Notes: generated by a model from the sequence alone, not told the origin. A DNA stretch of 64,000 nt from Heloderma charlesbogerti (GCA_026122225.1 JANEZZ010001566.1:224001-288000), one strand, 5' to 3'; counted from the stretch's first letter, positions 22,580-32,814 are shown. Numbers and translations are program-made.

Positions 22580-23052
22580 CTTGTTTTCTCTAACTTTTCA
22601 CACACGCAAGACCCTCTATCCCCTAAGAATTCCGTTTGCCCTTTGTCCATTTTTCTTTGGGCGGAACCAACGTCTGCCCCTTGGGGTTCAATTGCATATT
22701 TCACCCGTGGTGGGAAACGTCAGGCCTGGGTTCCCAATCCAGCCCTCTGGGGTTCCCCAGAAGGCCCCACCCCTTTTATGGCTCCTCCCCCTTTTCCTCA
22801 ACCACCAATCGTTTGATGTTGCCCTGGATTTTGTGCAAGTCTTTTCCCCATTCTCAAAGGTCGAAATGCCTTTCCAATGTGGCTTAGTTACTGGCAGGAA
22901 GACCTTCTAAGCTAAAACATGCTGGTATCTTTTGTATTTATTGTCCCACCAATTTTGCCTTTGGCCCTGCCCACCACTGGAATGCAGCCCCTGACAGCTT
23001 CTCCAAAATTAAATCCAGCCCTTGGGCTGAAAGAGGTTTCCCACCCCTGTTT
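22580..23052. repeat. Probable dispersed repeat directly upstream of the BDKRB2 exon
   Basis: Sequence such as 'AATGCAGCCCCTGACAGC' and 'AGAGGTTTCCCACCCCTG' reads like the end of a common non-autonomous element. It appears to stop about 55 bp before the splice acceptor, leaving little unique intron sequence. Family not named. Confidence 0.4.
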
Positions 23053-23104
23053 TAAACTCTGCATATTGTGCTGGTTAGAGGTCTAAATGTCTTATGCATT
23101 TTCC

Positions 23105-23106
23105 AG
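23105..23106 (+). other. BDKRB2: Predicted splice acceptor of the BDKRB2 main coding exon
   Basis: The AG closes 'TTATGCATTTTCCAG', a normal acceptor. Known vertebrate B2 genes have the bulk of the coding sequence in the last exon, joined to one or more short upstream exons. The upstream ATG at 23087 would lie in the intron if this acceptor is used. Confidence 0.6.
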
Positions 23107-24256
23107 CACAGAAGCAACTACTACCACGATGACTGAAAACAGTACAGCCCTTTACAGCGGTACAGCCACCTGGAAATCCGGGATGAACCAGTCCATTTGG
23201 GTCAATGCAACAGGCAGCCCTTCCTCCTGCCCTTGGCCACCAGAATGGCAATGGCTATTGAACATCCAGCCTGTATTCCTCTGGCTTCTTGCTGTCGTGG
23301 GAGTGGTAGAGAATGTGTTTGTCCTCAGTGTTTTTTGTCTCCATAAGAGCCACTGCACAGTGGCAGAAGTTTACTTGGCGAACTTAGCGGTGAGCGACCT
23401 GCTGTTACTCTGTGGTTTGCCTTTCTGGGCTCTCAATATAGCCAATAACTTTCACTGGCCATTTGGGCTCCCCTTTTGCAAAGCCATCAATACAATCCTT
23501 TATGTGAACTTGTACACTAGCATTTATTTCTTGGTTATGGTGAGCACCGATCGCTACCTGGCCTTGGTGAAAACGATGTCTCTGGGACGCCTGCGCCGAA
23601 CTTGGTGTGCCAAATTGAACTGTCTTGTCATCTGGATTTCTGCGATGCTCCTATGTTCTCCTGCTCTGATGTTCAGGTCATTACAGTATGTGGCAGACTA
23701 TAACGTTACAGCCTGCATTTTGATTTACCCATCCCATCAACTGTGGATTGTGATCACAAACACTTTGCTGAACACAGTAGGCTTTTTGATGCCACTCTGT
23801 ATCATTACCTACTGTACAGTTCAGATCATTCAAGCTTTACGAAACAATGACCTTCAAAAGATCAAAGCCTTTCAGACGGAGAAAAAAGCCACCATCCTGG
23901 TTTTCGCAGTCCTTCTTCTGTTTATCATCTGCTGGCTTCCTTTCCAGATCACCACATTCTTGGAGACGTTGTATCAAATCAAGGTTTTTTCTGGTTGTCC
24001 TGCTGAGCAAGCCATTGATGTGGCTACGCAGATTGCTGCCTATTGCAGTTTCAGCAACAGTTGCCTTAACCCTATAGTGTACGTCATTGTTGGCAAACAT
24101 TTCCGAAGGAAATCCAGGGAAGTCTACTTAGGTATGTTCCTTAGGAGACAAAGCACAGCACCATCTATCCAAATGGTGACTTCTATGGAAACTCTCCGAA
24201 TGTCCTTTTCGGTGGAAGAACAAAGGAAAAAATCTGCTGTGGATATACTACAATAG
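23107..24256 (+). CDS. BDKRB2: Bradykinin receptor B2 (kinin GPCR), main coding exon
   Basis: A rhodopsin-class GPCR for kinin peptides, acting at the plasma membrane and in vertebrates coupling mainly to Gq. The open frame extends from 23087 (389 codons), but a splice acceptor at 23105-23106 and an internal ATG at 23129 suggest that the true protein starts at 23129 (375 aa) or in an upstream exon. Numbering from 23087: N-glycosylation sites N18, N34, N40 and, in loop 2, N206. TM1 is about 60-83. D104 is in TM2 ('YLANLAVSDLLLLCGLPFW'). C131 and C210 form the conserved disulfide. DRY is at 155-157 in 'DRYLALVKTMS'. CWLP is at 282-285 and NPIVY at 328-332. C48 and C304 fit the extra N-terminus/loop-3 bridge. 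DRYLALVKTMS, 'HKSHCTVAE' and the Ser/Thr-rich tail are B2-like rather than B1-like. Oddities: Glu293 where mammalian B2 has Asp, Tyr139 at the B1/B2 selectivity position, and no cysteine in the C-terminal tail. Confidence 0.95.
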
Positions 24257-24404
24257 CTCCATTTGCTTGGTTCTATAGGAAAGACAAAGCTGTTAAATGT
24301 AGCAGTGGGTTTTAGATGGTGCCCCCATTTTGAAGAAAGTAGACCCATTCATTACTGATGACACTTTGGAGAAGTTGACGTTAGTTGCAACATTTGCATA
24401 GACC

Positions 24405-24725
24405 AGGGATGGGCAGAAGGTAGATTGGGATCTACTGGTAGATCTCTAAGTGATTTGCAGTAGATCAGTAAGGGCTTTCTGACTCCCAGTTGTCTAATAA
24501 TAACAAAAATTAAAAAGCTTCCCCCTCCCCTAAAATTAGATTGCTGAAAAGTAGGGTTTGGGGAAAACCCGGAGTGGAGTTTTGTGTGAAAGGACTTCTG
24601 AGCTTGGTCCAAGTACTGATCCCCGATTCCTGGGCTGAGCATGTGCTCAGAGGAACCCTCTTCCTTAATACTTAGAGTATGTCCACCGAACTGAGCCACT
24701 ATTTTGCACCTGCCTCAGGCTGTCA
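24405..24725. repeat. Dispersed repeat, family W (copy 1)
   Basis: Aligns with 31050-31300. Both contain 'GGTAGATCTCT', a TTTCTGACTC segment and a GTGGA(G/C)TTT(T/A)GTGTGA segment further on. Class unknown. Confidence 0.55.
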
Positions 24726-24892
24726 GTTTTCAAGATCACAGTAAAAAACAAAGTACATAAGATGAGCCATACTGGATGAGACCATCTGGTCTTGCAAGGC
24801 TGAAGTCTGCCCACCCTTGCCATAGGCCAGCTGCTCTAGCCTACTAATGGATGCCATGTTATTTCCATGACTGAATTCCATATCTGTGTGTG

Positions 24893-24955
24893 TGTGTGTG
24901 TGTTGTACAATGGATGGGTAGATAGATAGATGATAGACAGACAGACAGAGTATAT
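24893..24955. repeat. (TG)n and (GATA/GACA)n microsatellites
   Basis: A TG run at 24885-24903 is followed by GATAGATAGAT and GACAGACAGACAG at about 24918-24948. Confidence 0.85.
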
Positions 24956-25019
24956 ATCCTTGTATACTTTTCAAAAGCTGGTCCTTGGTGCTATCCTGCT
25001 TTTCTTGGTACCTACTCCT

Positions 25020-25959
25020 GAAATACACTGCAGTGCACCATAATATGTCTAGCTACATAAGCTGCAACACAAATACCCCCTTCAGATGAGATCTTTATGC
25101 AGGGAAAAACATGTATGACCATTATGGCAGGTGTTCATCATGAGAGTCTCCAAAGCCACATCCCCAAGGAGAGTCCAAAATTGCAGGCAACTGTGCTGAT
25201 CCATATCAATAAACCAGTTCTAGGAGTTTTCATCCAGTAGGAGCAGGTCTTTTGTCAAGCTAATGGGTCTTAATTCAAGACCAAGCCACACCAAAATATT
25301 TTGCATTATAAAAGGGAATATTATTTATATATTTGTGAACCGCCCAGAGAGCTTCAGCTGTTGGATGGTATAGAAATGAAATAAATAAAATATTATTGCT
25401 GGGAAAGTGTATTTCCTCTCCAGCTACTGTGAGGATTGCAGCTAAGCTCAGAGGGGGCAGGGAAGTCTGAAAGGGGTGACAGATATGTCAGCATTCCTCC
25501 GAATTTAAAAAAAAAAAGTGGTGGCACTGTATCCCTGTGAGCCCTGACTCCACTATACCACTGCTTGTCCAAATAGCAGCTTCCCACACTTTTGCTTGGA
25601 TGCTTTTACACCCATCATAAAGCCCTGGAAGTGCTTCAGGGAAAGTTTGGGACATCCTCTCCTGATGCGCCCCTCTGTATTAGCTCTGGGACCTTTGCAC
25701 TTTTGCCCCAGGGACATACAGCCATCGTTCTGGGCTTCTCCCTTTATTTGAGAATCAGAACTGGCATAAACCCTGTTCAAACATTACAATGAACACATGA
25801 AAGGAGGATAACTGTCCCTGCTTCTGACATCCATGTGATCAGTTTAACATCTGCATGCAGCCTTGGCATGTGTCCACACATGTGGGAACTCTTCTTTTCC
25901 AGAGCTGCTAATTGCGCAAAGACCCTCCCTATGCACATAAGCTTTATATGCAGCTGTTC
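25020..25959. other. No gene; short LINE tail at 25310-25392
   Basis: 25310-25392 matches the very end of an L2-type LINE (GAACCGCCCAGAGAGCTTC, then AATAAATAAA). The rest is unassigned. Confidence 0.45.
25208..25213 (+). promoter_or_regulatory. Candidate poly(A) signal for BDKRB2
   Basis: First AATAAA on the plus strand after the stop codon, about 950 bp downstream. T-rich sequence follows at 25250-25258. It depends on the 3' UTR reading through the repeat at 24405-24725, so it is only a candidate. Confidence 0.3.
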
Positions 25960-26220
25960 AACATATGGAGGTCAGGAGTGGGGACAATGCATCAGTCATG
26001 GATAACTGTTGGAACTGGGAAGTCCCGGGTTAAAATCTTGTCTCAGCCACACACCCATCGACTAGGTGATGTTACTCAAGCCAGTTTTCTTAGCCTCAGC
26101 CCTGTCTGCCTCCCTCTCTGCAATATGAGCATAATCAACTGCCCTACCTTTCAGGGTCGTTCTAAGGACCACTGAGAGAATGGAGGTGAAGTGCTTTGAA
26201 TATTCTGAAGTGCTGTGCTG
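25960..26220 (+). repeat. Old SINE copy
   Basis: A B-box-like CCCGGGTTAAAATC, a degraded CORE-like centre and a tail with 'GAAGTGCTTTGAATATTCTG' fit a MIR-type SINE more diverged than the 21190 copy. Confidence 0.5.
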
Positions 26221-26229
26221 ACATCTGAA

Positions 26230-26600
26230 GCCCTCCTCTGAGGGCCTCCTCCTAGGGAGGTTTGGAGGATGACAACAAGGGAGAGGGCCTTCTCTGTGGT
26301 GGCCCCGGACTGTGGAAAGCTCTCCCCAGTGAAGCCCACCTGGTGCCAACATTGTCATCTTTTTGGCACCAGGTTAAGAACTCCCAGGCGTATGATGGTG
26401 GGTTGTTGTTTTGTAATGTTAGTTGTTCTATCTAGTCCTGGTATTTTATTGTTAATTGTTTTGAGTTGTTTCAAACTGCCTTAATTCTGTGTGTGTTGTA
26501 CAGTTTTATCATGTTGTATTTTAGTGTTTTAATTTTTGCAGACTCCCCAGAGAGCTTTGACTATTGCATGGTATACAAATGTAATGAATGAACAATCGGT
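26230..26600 (+). repeat. L2-type LINE 3' fragment
   Basis: A frame at 26269 begins RERAFSVVAP, the L2-type RT C-terminal motif, and then breaks. An AT-rich 3' UTR follows, with 'CCCCAGAGAGCTTTGACTAT' and a final 'GTATACAAATGTAATGAATG'. Confidence 0.7.
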
Positions 26601-27279
26601 GAAATGAATGAACTATTATTACTACATTATTTAATAAGATGTTACCAAACCTATTTGTACAGTATCTTCCTTGTGGGTTCCAGAGGAGTAAAGAGATGGA
26701 GATAGGCTTTCCCCACAACAGGGTAGATACGTAGTGGTATTCTAGCCTCCACTCCTCTCCAAAATCACATTGAATTTTGGGCTAGATTGAACCAATAGTT
26801 TGACATAAACGTTTAAAAGAATACCCAGGAATGGAGAAGTATATAGAAGCCTGCTCAGAAATGTATTTAATCAAATAGTGAATTGCTATTGCCCAGTTAG
26901 TTACACGTGTTCAAACATCAAGGTATGAATATGTAAAATAGCATACATAGCCACAATGAGAAAGATGCATCCTTTGACTGGAACAATATTTGGTGAAGGA
27001 TAGAGTTTTGGAGAGCTTCTGACTTTCACATAGCTACTGTTATTGTAATAGAATGAGAGAGCTAGTTTAAAACAAAAAAACTCTGTGGTCAGTATCCAGC
27101 AGGGCCACTCCACCTCTGCTGGTTCTGTTGTGCTCATAGGACCCACCGTTTGCACAATGGGGCTTTGACATTTCTAAAAATAACCCCAGAAACACGCAAA
27201 AATGCTCATTTTCAGATTGGGACAAATCAGCCAAGCTCCCTTTCATGAGCTCCACTGACCTGTCTCATTCCAGAAAGAA
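26601..27279. other. No gene seen
   Basis: AT-rich, non-repetitive in appearance, no recognisable ORF. Confidence 0.4.
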
Positions 27280-27372
27280 GTGTTTCTGGCATTAGGAGAG
27301 GGTGAGCTGGGTGCTCGCCCTGGGTACCAAGATGAAGGGGTTGGCAAGCTGAGCTCAGTGACTCAGAGGCCG

Positions 27373-27727
27373 CGTTTGGACAATCACAGGGCAAAAAGAA
27401 GCTGCCACGGCTTCTTTTCCCCGCCCCGCACATGCTGCTCGTGCAGCCGCCATTTCCCTAATTACCCGTGATGCGGTGACGGTTAGCGTGTCATCCGAAT
27501 CCAGTGAGGTGCACTGCAGGGGTGGCTTCTAAATCACTCCACAACCCATGGCTTGTTGTAGGGGTGGTTTAGAAGCCACCCCTGCCACACACCTTGCTGG
27601 GTTTGGACAGCACACTAACCCACTCCGCATCGCGGGTAATTAGGGAAATGGCGGTCATGCAAGCAGCACACATGGGCAGGGAAAAGAAACCACAGTGGCT
27701 TCTTTTCCCCTGTGATCGTCTGAACCA
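27373..27727. mobile_element. Long foldback MITE, family F, about 355 bp
   Basis: Nearly the whole unit is an inverted repeat. The outer arms include AATCACAGGGCAAAAAGAAG on the left and 'CTTCTTTTCCCCTGTGAT' on the right. The inner arms include 'AGGGGTGGCTTCTAAAT' and 'TAGAAGCCACCCCT'. It sits inside the dispersed repeat 27280-28060 and is absent from the sister copy at 15716-16020. Related foldbacks are at 52350, 58790 and 59226. Confidence 0.8.
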
Positions 27728-27862
27728 GGTCAGTTTTTGTTGAGTGTACTGTCTGCAGTGAACTAGGTGGAAGGAAAAGTATCTTTAACTTTTTTTTTCA
27801 AAGTTCTACTGTTTGTTTGGGTACAAACTACAAAAAATGAACTGCCATCAGTTAGCTTTAAA

Positions 27863-28000
27863 CCAGCCTTCCCCAACCTGGTGCCCTCCAGATCTTTTGG
27901 ACTTCAGCTCCCATCAGCCCTAGCTAGCACAGCCAATGGTCAAGAATCTTGGGAGTTAGGGTTTAAAACATCTGGAGGGCTCCAGGTTGAGGAAGGTCAG
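27863..28000. mobile_element. Palindromic MITE, family P, with target duplication
   Basis: Best-defined copy of family P. It is flanked by TTTAAA at 27857-27862 and 28001-28006, and the sister repeat at 15943-15954 shows the unoccupied site. Arms CCAGCCTTCCCCAACCTGG and 'CCAGGTTGAGGAAGGTC'. No ORF. Confidence 0.85.
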
Positions 28001-28001
28001 T

Positions 28002-28481
28002 TTAAAATACTCTTCTTTTTCAATGTCTAGGTTGTTATTCATACTAAATAAAAATCAATAGAACATGGCTTTACTTTGAGACGACATCACCAAGCACTGT
28101 AAACATTACAAATACAATAAACACTATAAGTACAATAAATATATTTTAAAATGAAAGCTATAAGTTGATGGGCATTGTTTATCTCTGGGCAGCCCCGCAT
28201 GCCTGTTTTCTTTTCCATATGCAATAGCACAACACTGGGCTCACACATGTGTGTTCATCACTGCAGCATCAGGGGCATTTTGCATGTGTGAATGAGTTAT
28301 CACAGATCAAAAATGACAGAGAAGGCTTCCATATTGATTTATAGCACTTCAGACACAAAACAGAGGGATTTTATACTGTCAGCTGTGAGCCCCCAGAGCA
28401 CAGTAGTTCAATGATATGAAGACATGTGCTAACCTGCTCTTAATTCATGAAAAATATAATGCAAGCAATTTTTGAGTCCTA
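28002..28481. other. No gene; end of the dispersed repeat, then unassigned
   Basis: 28001-28060 finishes the repeat shared with 15716-16020. The following AT-rich stretch has no recognisable feature. Confidence 0.45.
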
Positions 28482-28862
28482 GGGCTTCACCACACAAGGC
28501 TAAAAGCCTGCATCCTTACTGGGGCTTTTGCTTCTGGATTCTTTCCGGGATTAAGATCAGCTTCTTTACATTGACGGACACGTGCTTTGAATCACAGACT
28601 TCCTTTCTCAGCAAGTTCTATGTGTCTAATTTTACAGCCACTAGATGGTGCTGTGGTTATAGCGCAACTCTGTCATTACGCACATCTGATATATCAGATC
28701 AGCGTTCCTTACTGGGTTATCTCTGATCTTTTAAAAAGCAGGATAAAAGTCAGAAAGTGCAGAAGACACCGTGGCAGTTGACGACGTTGTGTAAAGGGCC
28801 TGCAAACTTCCCTGAGTGACCAATCATGAGTGGGCAATGCAAGCCTAGTGTAGAAATGCTCC
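28482..28862. mobile_element. MITE related to family A
   Basis: Begins GGGCTTCACCACACAAGGC and ends 'AAGCCTAGTGTAGAAATGCT'. Internally it carries 'CTAGATGGTGCTGTGGTTAT' and 'GGGCCTGCAAACTTCCCTGA', as in family A. A diverged subtype. Confidence 0.65.
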
Positions 28863-29104
28863 TAATGTTGTATGGTTCCATATAGCATTGTTCCAGCAGA
28901 AGAAAACCACTTTATTGGTGGCTCAAGTCATGCGATTGGACTATTTCTCTCACCAAAGGAATTGGAACATAATTGGCTTACTTCTGCTTATTTCAGAAGG
29001 GCATGCTATTAGTCTACCAGATGACATTGTCCATTAGACTGAAAGCTCAAACTCACTTGCCACCATAGGCTGGAGCAACCAAAGGACTTGCCTTGATTTG
29101 TATC

Positions 29105-29547
29105 GGGGAGAGCAATTCTATGGCCCCTAGATTGGGGGGCCATAGGATAGCTCGGATTCCTGGATCTGAGTTGGAGACAGCGGTTAGACCTCAGACCCAG
29201 GAGTCTGAGCTCCCCCCCTCCCCCTCCCCTCACAGCCAGCACAGAGAGAATTGTGCTAGGTGCCTCTCCAAGGTTGCAAAGGCAACCTCTGAGGGAAGAG
29301 AAAGGGGGTGTTTCTGTGGCCAGGGAGGGGAAGGGACTAGGGAAGCAGGGATACCAGCTATCCCCAGCCCTCCCCAGCCTCCTTCCCTCACCCTCCCCGG
29401 TGCCTGAGCTAGATGGACAAAAAAGTCCGTCTAGTGAAAATACAGAGCAGGAGGAGCGTGGAGGCAAAGACTGCCTCCCACTCTGCTTTGGATAGCCATA
29501 AGCCTCTGAGTTAGGAGGCTTACGGCCATCCCCACAGGATCGTGCCC
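29105..29547. mobile_element. Harbinger-like MITE, family B, diverged
   Basis: Ends GGGGAGAGCAATTCTATGG and ACAGGATCGTGCCC. The sub-terminal hairpin around 29120-29150 reads 'CTATGGCCCCTAG' / 'GGGGGCCATAG'. The 196-aa minus-strand frame across it is not a gene. Confidence 0.7.
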
Positions 29548-29741
29548 TTAACTGATCTTCATTGCCAGCAATAACACTGCAGCACCATATCAAATGCAAA
29601 AGATAGTCACACGGGTATGTTTTATTCTACTCTATACCAAACCAACCCATGTTCAATTTTCAATTAAATTCCAGAAGATTTTTCAAGAGTCACAGTTGGC
29701 TCAATTAATTATGTCATAATACTGCAATTTATGCACATGGA

Positions 29742-30151
29742 GGGAGCAATCTTATGGCTGCTAGACAGCGGCTAGACAGCCATAGGATATCTGGTTTTCC
29801 GGGAACCGACCTCCCCCCACTTCTGCGCTGCCTCGGAGGCAGTGTGGAACAGCCCTGTGCTCCATGCTCAGAAGAGGAGTGCTGAGCGGCTGAAGAGGGG
29901 TGTTCCAGGGGGGCATCCCAGGGTGGGGAGGGCAGAAATGCCTGCATGACATATCCAATGTGTCAGACAGCAGCCTCCTCCCCCACTCTGCCGTCCTGTG
30001 GCTAGACAGCCACAATTGGCTGTCTAGCTGAAAATGCAGGGCAGGAGAAGCGCGGAGGGAACGATCCCCTCCATGCTTCTCCTGCCCTGCATTGGATAGG
30101 TGGTCACCTCCGAGTTCGGAGGCAGCTGCCTATCTGAATAGGATTGTGCCC
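29742..30151. mobile_element. Harbinger-like MITE, family B
   Basis: Ends GGGAGCAATCTTATGGC and 'ATAGGATTGTGCCC', with an internal hairpin 'GGCTAGACAGCC' / GGCTGTCTAGC at 30000-30030. It abuts the next MITE through a single TAA at 30152-30154. Confidence 0.82.
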
Positions 30152-30154
30152 TAA

Positions 30155-30251
30155 GGGTGCAGTGCTATGCATGTTTAGACAGCTTGGCTGGCTGGAGAAC
30201 GCTGGGAGTTGTAGGGTTTACTGCTGTCTAAACATGTATAGGAATGTGCCC
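30155..30251. mobile_element. Small hairpin MITE, Harbinger-like, 97 bp
   Basis: Ends 'GGGTGCAGTGCTATGCATG' and 'CATGTATAGGAATGTGCCC', with TAA on both sides (30152-30154 and 30252-30254). It is a shorter relative of the element at 18495-18627. Confidence 0.82.
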
Positions 30252-30269
30252 TAATTCTTACAAGGACCA

Positions 30270-30905
30270 CAACTTATTTATTTTTATTTCTTAATTACAT
30301 TTCTATACCACCCAATAGCCAAAGCTCTCTGGGCGGTTCACAACAATTAAAACCATAAAATACAGTACAAATGTAAAGTATAAAATTACAGTATAAAATG
30401 AAGTAAAAACCAGAAAAAAAAAACCTAGCAGCAATGCAGAGATTTAGAATAACTGATTTAAAACAACAGAGCTAAAAGACTAAAATACCTGGGAAAATAA
30501 AAAAGGTCTTCACTTGACACAAGAAGTAGCACAACGTAGGTGCCAGATGAGCCTCTATGGGAAGGTCATTCCACAACCAGGGTGCCACAGCAAAAAAAGC
30601 TCTCTTCTTGATAGCCTCCCCCCTCATTTCCTTTGGTGGGGCTCCTGGAGAAAGACCACTGAACATGATCTTAGGGCCTGGGCAGGTGTATATGGGAGGA
30701 GACAATCCTTCAAGTAACCTGTCCCCAAGCCATTTAGCACTTTGAATTGGGCCTGGACATGGACTGGTAGCCAGTGCAGATGAAACGTACTGGCATAATA
30801 TGATCATGTTGGCCAGTCCCCATTAACAATCTCGCTGCCCAATTTTGGACCACAGAGAGAGAGAGTCCTCCCCTGGGGTAATATGAGCAAAAGACTTGAA
30901 GAGCT
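30270..30905 (-). repeat. L2-type LINE 3' fragment
   Basis: On the minus strand the frame at about 30472-30807 includes 'KKRAFFAVAPWLWNDLPIEA', the L2-type RT C-terminal motif. The 3' UTR extends left to about 30270, with GAACCGCCCAGAGAGC on the minus strand. Dead. Confidence 0.75.
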
Positions 30906-31065
30906 GTCACGTTGTGGTGGACAGTTTGCACTGTATGCAAACTGTCCTAGGTTCAATTGCCTGCAATCCCGAGTAGAACTGAGAAGGACCCTTGCCTAAA
31001 ACTCTGCAGAGCCATTGCCCAGTCAACATAAACCAATACTGAGCTAGACAGATCATGGGTAGGCC
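30906..31065 (+). repeat. tRNA-derived SINE copy, degraded
   Basis: Contains a B-box-like GGTTCAATTGCCTG and body sequence ('ACCCTTGCCTAAAACTCTGC', CCAATACTGAGCTAGAC) of the same SINE family as 48403-48960. Confidence 0.6.
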
Positions 31066-31300
31066 AAAATATGCCAAGATCTAATGGTAGATCTCTGGGC
31101 AACTTGATGCAGATCGACGGGTTTCTGACTCAAAACAGTTAGCAACAACAAAATTACTTTTTTCCACCTGAATTAGGCTGCTGAAATGAAGATAGCTTGG
31201 AGGAACCAAGAGTGGACTTTAGTGTGACTGTTAAGTTCCAGTACTAGGCTACATCCAATGCAACAGACCTTTCCCAAGCTAACCTTCCCCCTGAAGTTTG
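31050..31300. repeat. Dispersed repeat, family W (copy 2)
   Basis: Sister of 24405-24725 in the same orientation. Confidence 0.5.
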
Positions 31301-31374
31301 CCTACCCTTAAGACAGACCAGTTGTCTGGCTTAGTATATGGCAGGCTCCTATATTTTCCCATTCATTCCAAGAG

Positions 31375-31859
31375 ATGAGGAGTAGGCAACCTCTGGGAGG
31401 CTGCATAGCCCCCCCCCCCAAGTTTCTTCATCCTGCCTCTTCCACAGCCAAATTTGCCACTATGGCCACCACAACTGCTGAATCACAGGAACATGCGCCT
31501 TATTTCCAAGCAGAATCACACTTCCCAGAGGCTTCCGGGAGTGTGATTCTGCTTGCAGACAAGCCATGCGCTGTCCCACCATGTGCTGTCCCACCATGCG
31601 TTGTTTCCCTGAAAAATCATTGGAATTTTTGCTGCTGGTAGGGCAGGAAATTTGGAGGCTCCAGCCACAGCAGCAGTAGGAGAACATTGGGGGGGGTGCA
31701 AAAATGGCCATGGGGGCCTAATGCAGCCCACACACCACATGTCGCCTGCCGCTGCAATACACAATCTAGCTTTGTGTGCTAATTCCACTGCATGCACATC
31801 CTCGCCCAACACTAAAATCAGTGGTGTGGCCTGGGCACACACTAGGGCTTCAGATTTGT
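31375..31859. other. No gene; hairpin at 31508-31557 and a 15-bp tandem repeat
   Basis: Positions 31508-31557 form a strong hairpin (CAAGCAGAATCACACT with its complement). Next to it, about 31565-31605 has three 15-bp units of the type CACCATGTGCTGTCC. Overlapping frames (31375, 31516 and others) are low-complexity by-products. Confidence 0.6.
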
Positions 31860-31872
31860 TTCTGCAAGTCTG

Positions 31873-32095
31873 CTTCGAGATGGAGGGCTCCTAGCGCCAC
31901 CAATCCAACGGTACTGGGCACCTATCCCATCTTATGCTGCTTTATGGATTTTCTGAGATAAGACAACAGATGGAAGAATCAGCTGGAAAACACAGGAAGG
32001 TTACAAATGGGAGATGACATTGCCTGGGCCCCTGTAAAATGCCATGTTTGAGGCAGGGTGACTGTACTGTAAAAGTCTCAGCTAGAAGCACTCCA
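31873..32095. mobile_element. MITE family H (copy 1)
   Basis: Matches 42196-42427 and 40757-40955. Conserved words include 'GAGATGGAGGGCTCCTAGC', 'AACACAGGAAGGTTAC' and 'GAGGCAGGGTGACTGTA'. Ends are ill-defined here. Confidence 0.6.
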
Positions 32096-32814
32096 AGATG
32101 GGTTTTCAACTTAGGACATGTTTTAAAAGGGAAAATGCATTTTAATATAAGGAAATATAACGGAACATCAGCTGTTCAGAACTTAGAAGCAAAATATTGA
32201 GTTAACTTTGAGATAACTCAGAACTGTTATTTTTGTAAACTTGACAGAAATGAATCTCTGACTTACCTCAAAATTAACTTGATATTTTGCTTCTTTGCTG
32301 TGTAAATTATGCATATGTACGAATAAAAATATAGGAACATCTATTGTATTGTATTAAAAATGTATGTTTTTTCCTACAAAATAAAATTATTCTGCCATTT
32401 TAATTGGAAGTCCAGCATTTTATTCTTTCAATGGCTTCGGGAAAGACCATTAGTTCAGCTGTAGGACACAAAAGTGGGACACCTGCTAGCGGGCATACTC
32501 CTATTCTGGGCTCCCGCCAACCAGCCATACCCCCTTCCAGGATACTCCATTCCAATCTCCCCTCCTCCAAATTTAAGTCTTTCTTTCCCAACCAACACTC
32601 AATATTCTGAGGGTTCTTAGCATCCTCAGGCTTCATTGGGCTGTTTTTGAGGCTGGGTTGCCCTCTTACAGTTTGCAGCTAAACATTTTTTGCACTTCTC
32701 CAAACCTTGGGATTCCCAAACACATGCTAATACCTCTTGCTTTTCAGTGGCCCCTTTTTGGCTGCATTGCTGTTGGCACTAACCTCTTGAGTTTGCTGTT
32801 AGAGGGAATGCTAT
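32096..32814. other. No gene; weak family G match at 32750-32815
   Basis: AT-rich to 32400, then unassigned. Confidence 0.4.

Noticed and set aside
22124..22816. 230-codon open frame upstream of BDKRB2
   Set aside because: No domain, proline-rich low-complexity content, overlaps repeat-like sequence, and overlapping frames of similar length exist on both strands.
29009..29599. 196-codon minus-strand frame
   Set aside because: Lies across a Harbinger-like MITE (29105-29547); no domain.
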